Shown: one piece after another, positions 25,575 to 34,281 of the stretch
Position numbering within the stretch: position 1 is the first letter of the stretch
Layout: each line of letters begins with the position of its first letter
NCBI GenBank assembly: GCA_018397065.1
Contig: JAGTRI010000006.1
Coordinates: forward strand, 1 to 56,330
Length of the DNA: 56,330 nt
Direction: 5' to 3'
Origin: Candidatus Bathyarchaeota archaeon
GTDB taxonomy: Archaea; Thermoproteota; Bathyarchaeia; Bathyarchaeales; DTEX01
Notes under the pieces: model-generated
Seen by the model: the letters and a program-made list of their open reading frames with translations, nothing else
Database searches by the model: none
Told to the model about the DNA's origin: nothing
Made by a program: the position numbers and the translations under genes

Positions 25575-25875
25575 TTCTTGTTCACCGACTTTTCATTGAA
25601 CAGATGCATAGTGGTTTATAAGAATTATCTTTTTTGGTACATATTTTCCTGATTATGCATTTTTTAGTGGTCGTTGTTTTAGCTGTTTCTGTGGGTTGAA
25701 GATGTTTCGTATTAGAGATTTTTCATTGGAAATGTTGCGCGGTTTCTATTATCATTGTGATATATGATATTGTTTGTTGTTTGTTACAAGTGGTTTTCGA
25801 ACAATGTTTTTTAAAAGAGCATCTTTAGGAAAAATCTTATATTTTTATTTATATTCTTTAGTTTAGGGGACAGTT
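25575..25875. other. Divergent intergenic region with two promoters
   Basis: A 301-base non-coding stretch. Minus strand: CTTATAAACC at 25613-25622, a TATA box about 40 bases before the rpl22 TTG. Plus strand: an A/T-rich TATA-like run at about 25838-25858 ahead of the GH99-like gene, whose ATG at 25876 follows AGGGGAC. The middle is T/G-rich on the plus strand with no further structure that I can see. Confidence 0.5.
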
Positions 25876-26820
25876 ATGAATACTGAAAGAAAAGTTTTAG
25901 ACTTTCATTATGCTTGGTACGGTGTTCCTTGGGGTCCTGGGAAAAAGTGGCAGGGGTGGAAGGATGAGGCTCATAATTCGGATAAAATAGTTGGAGGAAG
26001 ACGTAACATAAAGTCTCCTCATTATCCTCTTGATGGAGTCTACGATTCCTTGGACGTTTCTGTCATTAATAGGCAGTTTGTTGAGGCGAAAGAGGCGAAC
26101 CTAGATGGGGTCATCGTTTCGTGGTGGGGTTTTGAAAGTTACTCTCACAAAGTTCTTGAGGCTTTGCTGGATTTGGCTCCTAAAAATTTTATAACTATTT
26201 ATTATGAGACGGCGATGACGTTTAAGCAAAGAGATTTGTCGCGTGAGAATGCGATTGAGAGAATATATTTGGATTTGAAAAAGTTATTGGCAGAACAGGG
26301 TATCAAAGATCGTTGGATACATGTTGATGGAAAGCCTCTTGTTGTGTTGTATATTGTTGAAAATTACAGGATAGATGAATGGCTTACGATTAAAAGAAAA
26401 TTGAGCGATGATGGTTATGAGCCTTTTTTTCTTGGAGACACATATAACGTAGAGTACTTGGATGTAATGGATGGTTTGCATACATATAATCCTGTGTGGA
26501 TCACTTTAACTGGTTTAAGTTTTACAGAAATCTATGATAAAATTTCCTTAAAGATTCATGATAAAGGCAAGCTTTTTGCTGCTACGGTGTGCCCAGGCTA
26601 TGACGACAGGAAGGTTAGAGATCCTGGGATTTTTATCAGTAGAGCCGATGGTCATTACTATAACCTATGTTGGGAAGCTGCAAGGAAAAGTAAGGCAGAT
26701 TGGGTTCTTGTTACTAGCTGGAATGAGTGGTTTGAAGGCACAGAGATTGAGCCAAGTTTAGAGTATGGAAAAGACTATATTTACCTCACAAGGCAGAATA
26801 CAACGAGTTTTAAATCTTAA
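25876..26820 (+). CDS. Glycoside hydrolase family 99-like protein
   Basis: 314 residues, no signal peptide, so cytoplasmic. FHYAWYGVPWGPG at the N-terminus, VSWWGFESYSHKVLEALLDLAP in the middle and the C-terminal TSWNEWFEGTEIEPSLEYG are the GH99 hallmarks; the paired Glu residues of the last motif are the presumed catalytic/substrate residues. GH99 members are endo-alpha-mannosidases or mannanases. The substrate here is uncertain. Convergent with a GH28-like gene, together forming a small carbohydrate island flanked by housekeeping genes. Confidence 0.85.
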   Translation: MNTERKVLDFHYAWYGVPWGPGKKWQGWKDEAHNSDKIVGGRRNIKSPHYPLDGVYDSLDVSVINRQFVEAKEANLDGVIVSWWGFESYSHKVLEALLDLAPKNFITIYYETAMTFKQRDLSRENAIERIYLDLKKLLAEQGIKDRWIHVDGKPLVVLYIVENYRIDEWLTIKRKLSDDGYEPFFLGDTYNVEYLDVMDGLHTYNPVWITLTGLSFTEIYDKISLKIHDKGKLFAATVCPGYDDRKVRDPGIFISRADGHYYNLCWEAARKSKADWVLVTSWNEWFEGTEIEPSLEYGKDYIYLTRQNTTSFKS

Positions 26821-26882
26821 AGAGAAGTATAATTGCATCGTTTAGGTCGCGTTTTTAACTATTAGTCAGTAGCTTGTGACTG

Positions 26883-28244
26883 TTATAAGAAATTTATGTT
26901 TTTTGCGTTGTGGATTGTAAATTTTCCTTGTTCAGCGTTTTTTATGCGTTGACCGTGAACTGTTAGGTTCTCGAACGATACGTTTTCAACGAGGTGATTT
27001 TTATCATATCCATGTATTATTGAGAATGGAAACGGTCCGTTGAGTACTGAGATGTTTTTGACCTGTATGTTTTTGATGTGTCCACGATTTGTGGCGTATT
27101 TTTCTTGTTGACCATTTGGTACACTGAGCACTCCGTCCCATGCTCCATGAAGGTAGCGTCTGTTTACTTCTTCTGGATCTTTGGGGCTGTCTATGCTGTA
27201 TCTGGAAAGAAAGATGGCGAAGTCGAAAAGCTTGTGGCGGGCGTCTTCTACGCGGATGTTTTCGTATCGGACGCCGTCAACGACTGCGTAGTCGCCGTTG
27301 TGTATGCTAAAGACTGCTCCACGTTCAACGTGAATTATGTCGCAATCTTCGAAAACTATGTCGTGAACTTTGTTTGCTCTAAGTTCAAATCCAACCTCAA
27401 GGCCGTTTCCCCAAAGCCCGTTCCAAAAGACGGAGCGGGAAACTCTTACTTTTTCAACTCCATTTTCGGCTGGGTAATCCCACGCTGCTTTGACTGCTAT
27501 GCAATCGTCTTTTGAGCGGATGAAGCACTCTTGGATTTTTACGTTTTTGCTTCTTACAATGTCTATGCCGTCGTCGCTTCCATTGTCACTTACGATTTTG
27601 ACGTTGTTAATGTTAACTTGGTTACAGTTTATTGGTACGATTTGCCAAGTTTGGCTGTTTACAATCGTGATGTCTTCGATTTTTATTTTTTGGCTGTCCT
27701 GGAGATGTATTAATCTTTGCCATTTCTTTTCACTTTTCCACTCGTTAACACGTGTTCCATCAAGTATGCCTCGTCCAGCAATGCGTATGTCTTCAGCGTT
27801 TTCTGCATCGATGAGACCTTCAACAATTGCGCCTTCATCAATGTAGACTGTTTGCCCACTTTCTATAGGTATGTTGCCAGCTTCATGGATCTTGTGTGGC
27901 TCAAAATAGATAGTGTCTGGATCGTTTTTGTCTGGAACTCTTTCTTCTGGCGAATTGGCAAAAAGGAAAAGTGGGCGAGTTGATGGATCACGGTTTAATT
28001 CAACACTGATTTGGCATGGTTGGTTCAATAAGAATTTTACTTCATTAAGGTGAAATGATGGTTTTATATTCAGGCGTAGGGGGCGTATGTCAACCCATTT
28101 TATATCGCGGTTGGTTTTAATTGTTATTTTGCATTCGTCTTCTAAGTTGAAATTGGCAATTGATGCAACTGGAACGTCATAAACGGGTATTTCCTTACCA
28201 TCTTTTTTGAGTTTATACGCTTCAGATGGCTTAACACAGCTCAC
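26883..28244 (-). CDS. GH28-like right-handed beta-helix glycosidase
   Basis: 453 residues, GTG start, no signal peptide. An N-terminal beta-sandwich (about 1-110) precedes a parallel beta-helix. Catalytic-region motifs of polygalacturonases are visible: GSDDGIDIV and SKDDCIAVKA supply the three Asp residues. The usual GHG motif appears as GNGLEVG, with Asn in place of His, so substrate and mechanism may differ from classic polygalacturonase. Lies 118 bases downstream of the membrane-protein gene on the same strand and is probably co-transcribed with it. Confidence 0.82.
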   Translation of the reverse strand: MSCVKPSEAYKLKKDGKEIPVYDVPVASIANFNLEDECKITIKTNRDIKWVDIRPLRLNIKPSFHLNEVKFLLNQPCQISVELNRDPSTRPLFLFANSPEERVPDKNDPDTIYFEPHKIHEAGNIPIESGQTVYIDEGAIVEGLIDAENAEDIRIAGRGILDGTRVNEWKSEKKWQRLIHLQDSQKIKIEDITIVNSQTWQIVPINCNQVNINNVKIVSDNGSDDGIDIVRSKNVKIQECFIRSKDDCIAVKAAWDYPAENGVEKVRVSRSVFWNGLWGNGLEVGFELRANKVHDIVFEDCDIIHVERGAVFSIHNGDYAVVDGVRYENIRVEDARHKLFDFAIFLSRYSIDSPKDPEEVNRRYLHGAWDGVLSVPNGQQEKYATNRGHIKNIQVKNISVLNGPFPFSIIHGYDKNHLVENVSFENLTVHGQRIKNAEQGKFTIHNAKNINFL

Positions 28245-28362
28245 CTTTTTTAACCTCGTTTATTCTTTTGAGATTACTTCTAGTTATTTTTAACTGATAC
28301 TTTTTTTACTAAACAATTAATGTGATTAAGGAAATTGCCGTTAAGTGTGTACTTGTTTTTTC

Positions 28363-29055
28363 TTAGCTTAATGGTTGGTTAAGTTCAGGTATTTTTCTTA
28401 GCGATGCGACTAATGGTACTCCGAGAAGGGTTGAGACTATCAGAACGATTATGTCTTCCATGAACGAGTCTGCGGCTCCTAGAATAAATGCTGAGTATAC
28501 TATCTCTTCGGTCCATCCTAATATCGTGTAGAAGTCTAGGGGGATGAGGAGGAAAATTCTTGTTAACGCGTCGGTTACGGTTCCGATGAACCCAATTAAG
28601 TGAACCACCAGGGGCAATAGTCGGTTGTCTTCTTGGGAAAGTTTGCCGCACAGTAGTGCCACAGGAAAAGCAAGTACTAATGCGACTAGTATGTCCATGA
28701 TTGCCCATAATGGAAGCTGACGTCCAAGTGGGTGGATGAAGTAGGCTCCCAGCATTAGACCGTAGATTGCAAGGACAGGTTGCCACTGTTTCTTTATTAG
28801 AAATCCGCATGTCATGACGCCAACAGGTTCAGCGATGATGCCGAACATCCATAGGTCGGAGGGTTTAGCGACCCGTGCTACTAGGCTTCCGAGAAGGGCT
28901 GAGGCGAAGCCTATGTATGGGCCTAGGATTACGCCTTCGATGGGCTCCAAGTATATGCTCCAGCTTCGCCAGAGGTCGACTGACCATAGGTATAGTATGG
29001 CGTGTAAGGAAGCGAAGATGCTTATGACTGCAACTGTTTTTGTTGAAACTTTCAA
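28363..29055 (-). CDS. ECF-transporter S-component-like membrane protein
   Basis: 230 residues, about six transmembrane helices, TTG start. The N-terminal AVISIFASLHAILYLW and the EGVILGPYIGFASALLGSLVA helix resemble substrate-binding (S) components of energy-coupling-factor transporters, which capture vitamins or other small molecules. No ECF ATPase or T component is nearby, so shared modules elsewhere would be needed. Its leader of about 250 nt looks structured, and the downstream gene is a GH28-like glycosidase, suggesting a regulated nutrient-uptake pair. Substrate unknown. Confidence 0.7.
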   Translation of the reverse strand: MKVSTKTVAVISIFASLHAILYLWSVDLWRSWSIYLEPIEGVILGPYIGFASALLGSLVARVAKPSDLWMFGIIAEPVGVMTCGFLIKKQWQPVLAIYGLMLGAYFIHPLGRQLPLWAIMDILVALVLAFPVALLCGKLSQEDNRLLPLVVHLIGFIGTVTDALTRIFLLIPLDFYTILGWTEEIVYSAFILGAADSFMEDIIVLIVSTLLGVPLVASLRKIPELNQPLS

Positions 29056-29305
29056 TGTCCAGTTCGTAAGTTATCTTTTGGTTAAGGGATAAATCGTTTT
29101 CGCTTTCGACGTATGCATCTTATGTTGTTTACGAAGAAGCTAGGGGGGACATTCTCTTTTTTGGTTTCAAGGGGCGGTCTGTTCTTAAATTTTTCCTGTG
29201 GTCTTTGATTTGAATAAAATAGATGTGTGTTGCGAGGGGAAAGAGGGTACATATAGTCGGGTCAGCTTTTTGACCATCGTACCTGTTTCGTGCTTATTCC
29301 GTGCA
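29056..29305 (-). promoter_or_regulatory. Long structured 5' leader of the membrane-protein gene (riboswitch candidate)
   Basis: A TATA at 29321-29330 puts the transcript start near 29300-29307, leaving about 250 nt before the TTG. Near the 5' end lie a hairpin (GTGC/GCAC, 29290-29305) and a two-step hairpin: GGTAC (29279-29283) with GTACC (29246-29250) enclosing GGTCA with TGACC (29259-29275), written on the minus strand. No known riboswitch class is recognised. Regulatory role is inferred from length, structure and the transporter-like gene. Confidence 0.4.
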
Positions 29306-29320
29306 CCTTGAGATTTTTTT

Positions 29321-29330
29321 CTTTATATAG
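29321..29330 (-). promoter_or_regulatory. TATA box for the structured leader
   Basis: Reads CTATATAAAG on the minus strand followed by an A-rich run upstream of the hairpins; one of the best TATA matches in the window. Confidence 0.5.
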
Positions 29331-29435
29331 GCTCTGTGGAAACACTGTGGGACTGTGGATTTTTATTCTTATGGCTTGATTTTTCCGTCTTTTTTGCTTA
29401 AAAAATCTGTTGGTTTCAGTATTGGTTTGTTTTTT

Positions 29436-29660
29436 ATCGTGGGCGTAGTTGTGTTCCGCGCAACTAACACTCAGCATCATTGCGGAGAGCGGGCACGCCC
29501 TTCTCAGCTAAGCTCTCTCTAACGCGGCTTTCTGACGCCCACGCCCACCATGTCCCGCTTCTGGGTAAACTCTTCTTCATTGATGGATGAGGATTCATCC
29601 GTCTTTGTTGAGTCCGTCTAGGCGGGCTCATGTTGAGTTTGGTGGGATTAGATCAGCTCA
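29436..29660 (+). ncRNA. GC-rich structured non-coding RNA candidate
   Basis: About 225 bases with visibly higher GC than neighbouring spacers and no credible reading frame. Pairings: CGTGGGCGT (29438-29446) with ACGCCCACG (29535-29543), 9 bp; GAGAGC (29485-29490) with GCTCTC (29512-29517); GGATGA/TCATCC with a 4-base loop (29585-29600); and TGAGTCCG/CGGGCTCA (29609-29630), 8 bp, including a T-G pair that is a wobble only on the plus strand. CCCACC (29544-29549) can also pair with GGTGGG (29641-29646). A weak TATA-like run lies near 29395-29404. Not recognised as RNase P or SRP RNA. Confidence 0.4.
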
Positions 29661-29730
29661 TGTCATCGCTAGATAGAAAAGTGAAATGGTTTTCAAATAA
29701 GCATTTCTGTCTTGGTTTTTCATTTAAAGT

Positions 29731-31428
29731 TTAGGGCTTAGATAAAATGTGTTGCCTAAGTTTGTTAATGTTTATTTCGAATGCTGCAGCTGGATTTTCC
29801 AGTTCCCAGTTTTGTAGCACTTGCGGGTGAATTTCGCCGATGATTCCGATTTCTTTGTCTTCGATGATTATTTTTCCAGTTCTTCCTTGGATGAAGCTTT
29901 CGTGGTTCTCTTCTTTTAATGTGTATTGTATTCCCAGATTTGCAAGTAGGGCGTCTAGAAATGATTTTGCTTCGGTGAAGCTTGCGTTTGAGTGGATTGC
30001 CACGCATGCCAATGTTTCGATGTCGCATGTCTTGTTTTCTTTTTGCTCGTCGTGAACTACGCAGTATCCTACTTCGAAAACTTTCTGTGGGTAATCCACA
30101 TGCGTGTTGTGGCTTAAAAATTCCATTAGACTTGGAAGCAACCAGTTTCTGAGGCAAGTCATTGAGCTAAGTCTTGGATTCGCGATCTCTACCGTCCTTT
30201 GTGGCTTAACATTCATCTTCGTAAACAAAACCTCAGGTGAAGACATGATGAACGTTAGAATCTCCTGAAATCCAAGTCCAACCATCAATTCTCTTATGAT
30301 GTCTCTGAATTCAGACTCGCTTGATAAGCCTCCGATTGTTAGCTGCTTTGGCCATTGCGGCTGGATCTTATTGTAGTTATATGCTATGGCGATGTCTTCA
30401 ACAATGTCTATTGGGTGAAGAACATCAACACGGTAACATGGAACCTTCACGACCAAACTGTTCTTAGAAGCCTTCACAACATCGTATCGCGCCTTACCTA
30501 AAAGTTCCCTGATTTCTTTCAATGTGAACTGGATTCCAATGACTTTCTTAACGTAGTCTAAACCAAGTTCTAAGGGTACGCCTTTTAAGTTCGGGGTTGT
30601 CATACTTCTAATTTTTCCGTATGGATACTGGATTTTAACTGAATATATTTTTCCGCCGCGATCAGCTAATGCAAGCGTAACATTCGTCAGGGTGTTCTGA
30701 ACCGTCTCTATAGATGTGCCTGTAACCTCAACAAGCACGTTTTCTGTACTAGGCGTAACATGGCCTAAATCGTTAGAATTGATTATTGGCGGAAAAGAGA
30801 GAACCTTGTTTGTCGAGTCCATGAAAATCGGCCACATAGGAAAACTCTGAACAATGTGCCCGTACTCGATCCCTTTCGGATGCTTTTCCAGAATCTCCTT
30901 CAAAGTCAGTTTCTCAGAGAAATCAAGCGGAACAAAACTTACTTCATCCGGTTTTGCAACGCCGTACCTAAGTGGGGGACTAATCAAATCGTAGTCATAC
31001 AGTCCAATAGAGGTTCTCCTTCGGTTTCTCCCATACGTCTGATCCAACTTGTCTTGGAAATGCATCATTTGACGGATAGCAGCGTCAGTAAGCCTTACTC
31101 CTTTAACTACAGAGCAGGCTATGTAGGGACGAATCGTGCTTAGCTTAGGGTCCACCTGAACTGTGACGCCTGATTTTCCTTCGATTTGGTAGTTCTTGAA
31201 TCCTTTTTCAAGCCCCAAATATCCACGTAGGGCTCTGGCTATTCCCTCTACGCTCCAAATGTCAGCGCGGTTGCTGTCTTTGAGCTCAACTCGGATTTCT
31301 TTTGACTCTAGGCCTTTCGCTTCGCCTTTAATGTACGATAAAACCTCGTTTAGTTTCTCTTCCTCTCGAGGCAACTGCATGCCAAGCAGCAACTCTAAGT
31401 CTTCTAGGTCAACCTCAACAGTTGGCAT
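29731..31428 (-). CDS. pheT: Phenylalanyl-tRNA synthetase beta subunit
   Basis: 565 residues from ATG 31428, which shares one base with the pheS stop (TAATG); the open frame back to 31455 is not the gene start. MPTVEVDLEDLELLLGMQLP is the typical archaeal N-terminus. B3/B4 editing domain (GVRLTDAAIRQMMHFQDKLDQTYGRNRRR) and B5 are visible. Acts with PheS as an alpha2-beta2 enzyme charging tRNA-Phe. Confidence 0.97.
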   Translation of the reverse strand: MPTVEVDLEDLELLLGMQLPREEEKLNEVLSYIKGEAKGLESKEIRVELKDSNRADIWSVEGIARALRGYLGLEKGFKNYQIEGKSGVTVQVDPKLSTIRPYIACSVVKGVRLTDAAIRQMMHFQDKLDQTYGRNRRRTSIGLYDYDLISPPLRYGVAKPDEVSFVPLDFSEKLTLKEILEKHPKGIEYGHIVQSFPMWPIFMDSTNKVLSFPPIINSNDLGHVTPSTENVLVEVTGTSIETVQNTLTNVTLALADRGGKIYSVKIQYPYGKIRSMTTPNLKGVPLELGLDYVKKVIGIQFTLKEIRELLGKARYDVVKASKNSLVVKVPCYRVDVLHPIDIVEDIAIAYNYNKIQPQWPKQLTIGGLSSESEFRDIIRELMVGLGFQEILTFIMSSPEVLFTKMNVKPQRTVEIANPRLSSMTCLRNWLLPSLMEFLSHNTHVDYPQKVFEVGYCVVHDEQKENKTCDIETLACVAIHSNASFTEAKSFLDALLANLGIQYTLKEENHESFIQGRTGKIIIEDKEIGIIGEIHPQVLQNWELENPAAAFEININKLRQHILSKP

Positions 31429-32939
31429 TAAACCATCTCCACACGCCTCAGCCAATCAAGGTTTTGCGAAAAAAGGTAACGGATGTCGTCGATTCCCGCC
31501 TTCATCATGAACAATCTGTCAACGCCAAGCCCCCACGCCAGCACAGGCACTTTTATTCCCAAAGGAAGCGTAAGTTCAGGACGGAAAATCCCTGAGCCTC
31601 CAAACTCCATCCAACCGTACCCCTTTTTGTAGGCAACCAGTTCAACGCTTGGTTCGGTGAACGGAAAATAGTCCGGTCGGTACTTGACCTTATCTGCCCC
31701 AGCAACGTCCTTTGCGAATTTTTCCAAAACGCCGAGTAAATTGACGAGCGTAAGGTCTTCGCCTAGGATTATACCCTCAACTTGGTTGAACTCTGTCAGA
31801 TGGGTTTTGTCAATTACATCAGGACGGAAACACCGTGCTATTGCGAAATATTTACCTGGAACCTCAAGGTCTTCGCTTATAAGCATTCTTGCACTAGCCG
31901 CAGTTGTTTGGCTTCTCAACATCAAACGTGCAGCTTCAAGCATCGAGAAAGCGTAACCCCAGCCTTTTGAACCGGTTTTCCAACCGTCTTCATGAGTTTT
32001 TTTAACCTTTTCTAAGAAGCTTCGGTATTGCTCGAGGCTGCCATGTTGCGGTTCTTTGATGAAATACATGTCGTGAACTTCTCTGGCAGGATGATCCTGA
32101 GGCATAAACAGTCCATCGCAGTTGAAGAAGCTAATCTCAACGATTGGCCCAGTCATCTCTTTGAAACCAAGCGCTACGAGTTTCTTTTTAAGATCGTCAA
32201 GGAACCTTAAGTAAGGGTGTTTTTTTCCAGGCCAAGTGCTTGCCACTGGCGCCTGGATGTTATAGGCTCGAAGCTTAGTTTCCTTCCACTTTCCAGTAAC
32301 CAGCATCTCAGGGGTCAGTTGACTTACTTCCTTTACAGTTTCGATGCCTCTTTTAACTAAGTCCCATCCTGCTGTAGAAAGCTCCAACTCTCTTTCTGTT
32401 TCAACTCGAACCTCGGCAATTTTTCTTCTTTTTAAAACCTCAACAGCATCTTTCAGTTCGTCGTCTAAAGCTTCAAGGGTTACGAATCTTTTTTCCTTCA
32501 ACAGAGACAAAAGCTTTTCATCTGAACCTTCAATTGGCTCTTTTAACAGTTTTATCTTTTTTGTCTCCTTGTCTATTGTGGCCCATCCCTTTCGGTTTAA
32601 CCAACCTAAAGTTATGACTTTCGCAGACTCGCCCAAAGACGCGGCTTTAAAAACCGAGTCTATGTCTCCTTCTCCTCCCATTTTCACTAATTCTTTTACG
32701 ACACGCCTTTCAGGTAACCCTTGATCCGCGTATAATTTGCCTTCTTCATTGAGAACAACTTTTGTGCTTCTTCTTTCTTTAACCAAAACAAGATTTTGGG
32801 ACTCCAAAGACAAGGCTGCACGCATGACTGCAGAATGGTCTAAACCGCTTGAATGCGCAATTTCGTCGATTGACAATCGCCTGCCAGCGTTCCCTAAGGC
32901 AATTAATGTTTTGCTTTCGTTCTCGCGAAGTTGGCTCAT
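31428..32939 (-). CDS. pheS: Phenylalanyl-tRNA synthetase alpha subunit
   Basis: 503 residues. N-terminal winged-helix tRNA-binding modules (about 1-200), then the class II catalytic core: motif 2 FRPDVIDKTHLTEFNQVEG and motif 3 GLGVDRLFMM. The phenylalanine-pocket segment YGWMEFGGSGIFRPE is intact. First of the pheST pair. Confidence 0.97.
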   Translation of the reverse strand: MSQLRENESKTLIALGNAGRRLSIDEIAHSSGLDHSAVMRAALSLESQNLVLVKERRSTKVVLNEEGKLYADQGLPERRVVKELVKMGGEGDIDSVFKAASLGESAKVITLGWLNRKGWATIDKETKKIKLLKEPIEGSDEKLLSLLKEKRFVTLEALDDELKDAVEVLKRRKIAEVRVETERELELSTAGWDLVKRGIETVKEVSQLTPEMLVTGKWKETKLRAYNIQAPVASTWPGKKHPYLRFLDDLKKKLVALGFKEMTGPIVEISFFNCDGLFMPQDHPAREVHDMYFIKEPQHGSLEQYRSFLEKVKKTHEDGWKTGSKGWGYAFSMLEAARLMLRSQTTAASARMLISEDLEVPGKYFAIARCFRPDVIDKTHLTEFNQVEGIILGEDLTLVNLLGVLEKFAKDVAGADKVKYRPDYFPFTEPSVELVAYKKGYGWMEFGGSGIFRPELTLPLGIKVPVLAWGLGVDRLFMMKAGIDDIRYLFSQNLDWLRRVEMV

Positions 32940-33069
32940 GATTCAGCCTTCCCTTTTTCTTTTGCACGGTAATTAAAGAGACCTTTATCCAATGAACCCT
33001 AACTATTAATTAATGTTACATTAATAAGTCTTAGTTGGACACCAAGAGTTGAAGATTTTCATTAGTTCG

Positions 33070-34101
33070 TTAGAACCATGATTCCAAAGTTGTTTTCTTT
33101 TTGGACTCCTTCATTCCCTCAACCGCTTTGGAGAGGGCTTTTCTAACCCTATCCTCTGAGAAGTCTTTTTCGCCGCAGAGAAACTCAACGACGCCTTCAA
33201 CGTTTGGTTCATGCCAACTTAGGCTGTAATTGTCTGTAACTTTAGGGTGAAGAAAAACTTCTTTGATGAGTCTGGGTTCAACAGGAAACTCTGCTTCTTT
33301 AAGTAAAGGAAGGGCAGCTTCGAGGCTTCCATGTTCTTTAATCAACTTAAGTGCAGATTTAGGTCCAATGCCCTTTACCCCATCTGGGTTATAGTCGGTG
33401 CCAATCAAGATTCCTATATCTATAAGCTGCTCATACGTGATCTCTAGTTCCCTCAAAAGCTTTGCTAACTCCACGGTTTCAGGCTCAATCTCTATGTAAA
33501 CGTTTTTTCTAGGAAGCTTTCTTCTACCTGAAATTGTTAGATTTCTGAGTAGAACTGGAGCTCCAAATAATAGGCTGTCAAAATCTTGACTGGCGCAGTA
33601 GTCAGCATTTCCCTTTTTTGCGATATAGGCTGCTTGAGCTTCTCCTTCTGATGGAGCTTGTACCCAAGGGATGCCCATACAATTTAGTAACCGTTTAGAA
33701 TCGTCTGCCATGTAGTCTTTTAGTCGACTTGTCATTTGGGCATAGCTTCTTGCCTCTTCGATTTTGCCTTCCTTAATGGCGATCTCATACTTTATTTGGG
33801 CTTCTTCCTTGATCTTCGATCTTCGTTTTATCTCGGCCTCTTTAAGTGTAGGGGGCATTCCGTCGAAGACATATATGACTTTAATGCCCATCTCCATGAG
33901 GTTGCACGTTCTATAAAATAAGCCGCTAAGATGGCTCGTAATCATACCATTGTGGTCTCTTAAAGGTGTTCCATCAGGCTGCCTGATTATGGCTAAGAAC
34001 TGATAAAGAGCGTTATATGCGTCGATGGCGACCTTTTTTCCATTAAGGTTCTTAAGATCAATGGGTGTTTTTGGAACAAGATCTCCTAAATTGACGCCCA
34101 T
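33070..34101 (-). CDS. fen1: Flap endonuclease 1
   Basis: 343 residues. N and I nuclease domains with the acidic metal ligands (VAIDAYNALYQF; YVFDGMPP; APSEGEAQAAYI; SQDFDSLLFG; GILIGTDYN) and the helix-hairpin-helix GVKGIGPKSALKLI. C-terminus KTTLESWF is a PCNA-interacting box. Removes 5' flaps in Okazaki-fragment maturation; the DNA ligase gene nearby acts next in the pathway. Confidence 0.97.
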   Translation of the reverse strand: MGVNLGDLVPKTPIDLKNLNGKKVAIDAYNALYQFLAIIRQPDGTPLRDHNGMITSHLSGLFYRTCNLMEMGIKVIYVFDGMPPTLKEAEIKRRSKIKEEAQIKYEIAIKEGKIEEARSYAQMTSRLKDYMADDSKRLLNCMGIPWVQAPSEGEAQAAYIAKKGNADYCASQDFDSLLFGAPVLLRNLTISGRRKLPRKNVYIEIEPETVELAKLLRELEITYEQLIDIGILIGTDYNPDGVKGIGPKSALKLIKEHGSLEAALPLLKEAEFPVEPRLIKEVFLHPKVTDNYSLSWHEPNVEGVVEFLCGEKDFSEDRVRKALSKAVEGMKESKKKTTLESWF

Positions 34102-34281
34102 TTAATTTTCGCCCATAATACGATGTTTGCCTAAAGGTGCGACTGTCTAATCTGTTAACTCAACAAAGCCTATAAAGGTTTTTAACTTAGCTGATAGAAG
34201 TCTTATTTGCTTGTTAAATATGCGATTCAGAATATTAGATTATGATAACTCTATATTTGGATTGTCTAGGAGCCTAAAAGG

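Noticed and set aside
29246-29305. Fluoride or TPP riboswitch
   Set aside because: The characteristic conserved segments of those classes were not found in the leader.
29436-29660. RNase P RNA or SRP RNA
   Set aside because: The conserved GAGGAAA/ACAGAA-type RNase P segments and the SRP helix 8 motif were not found on either strand.
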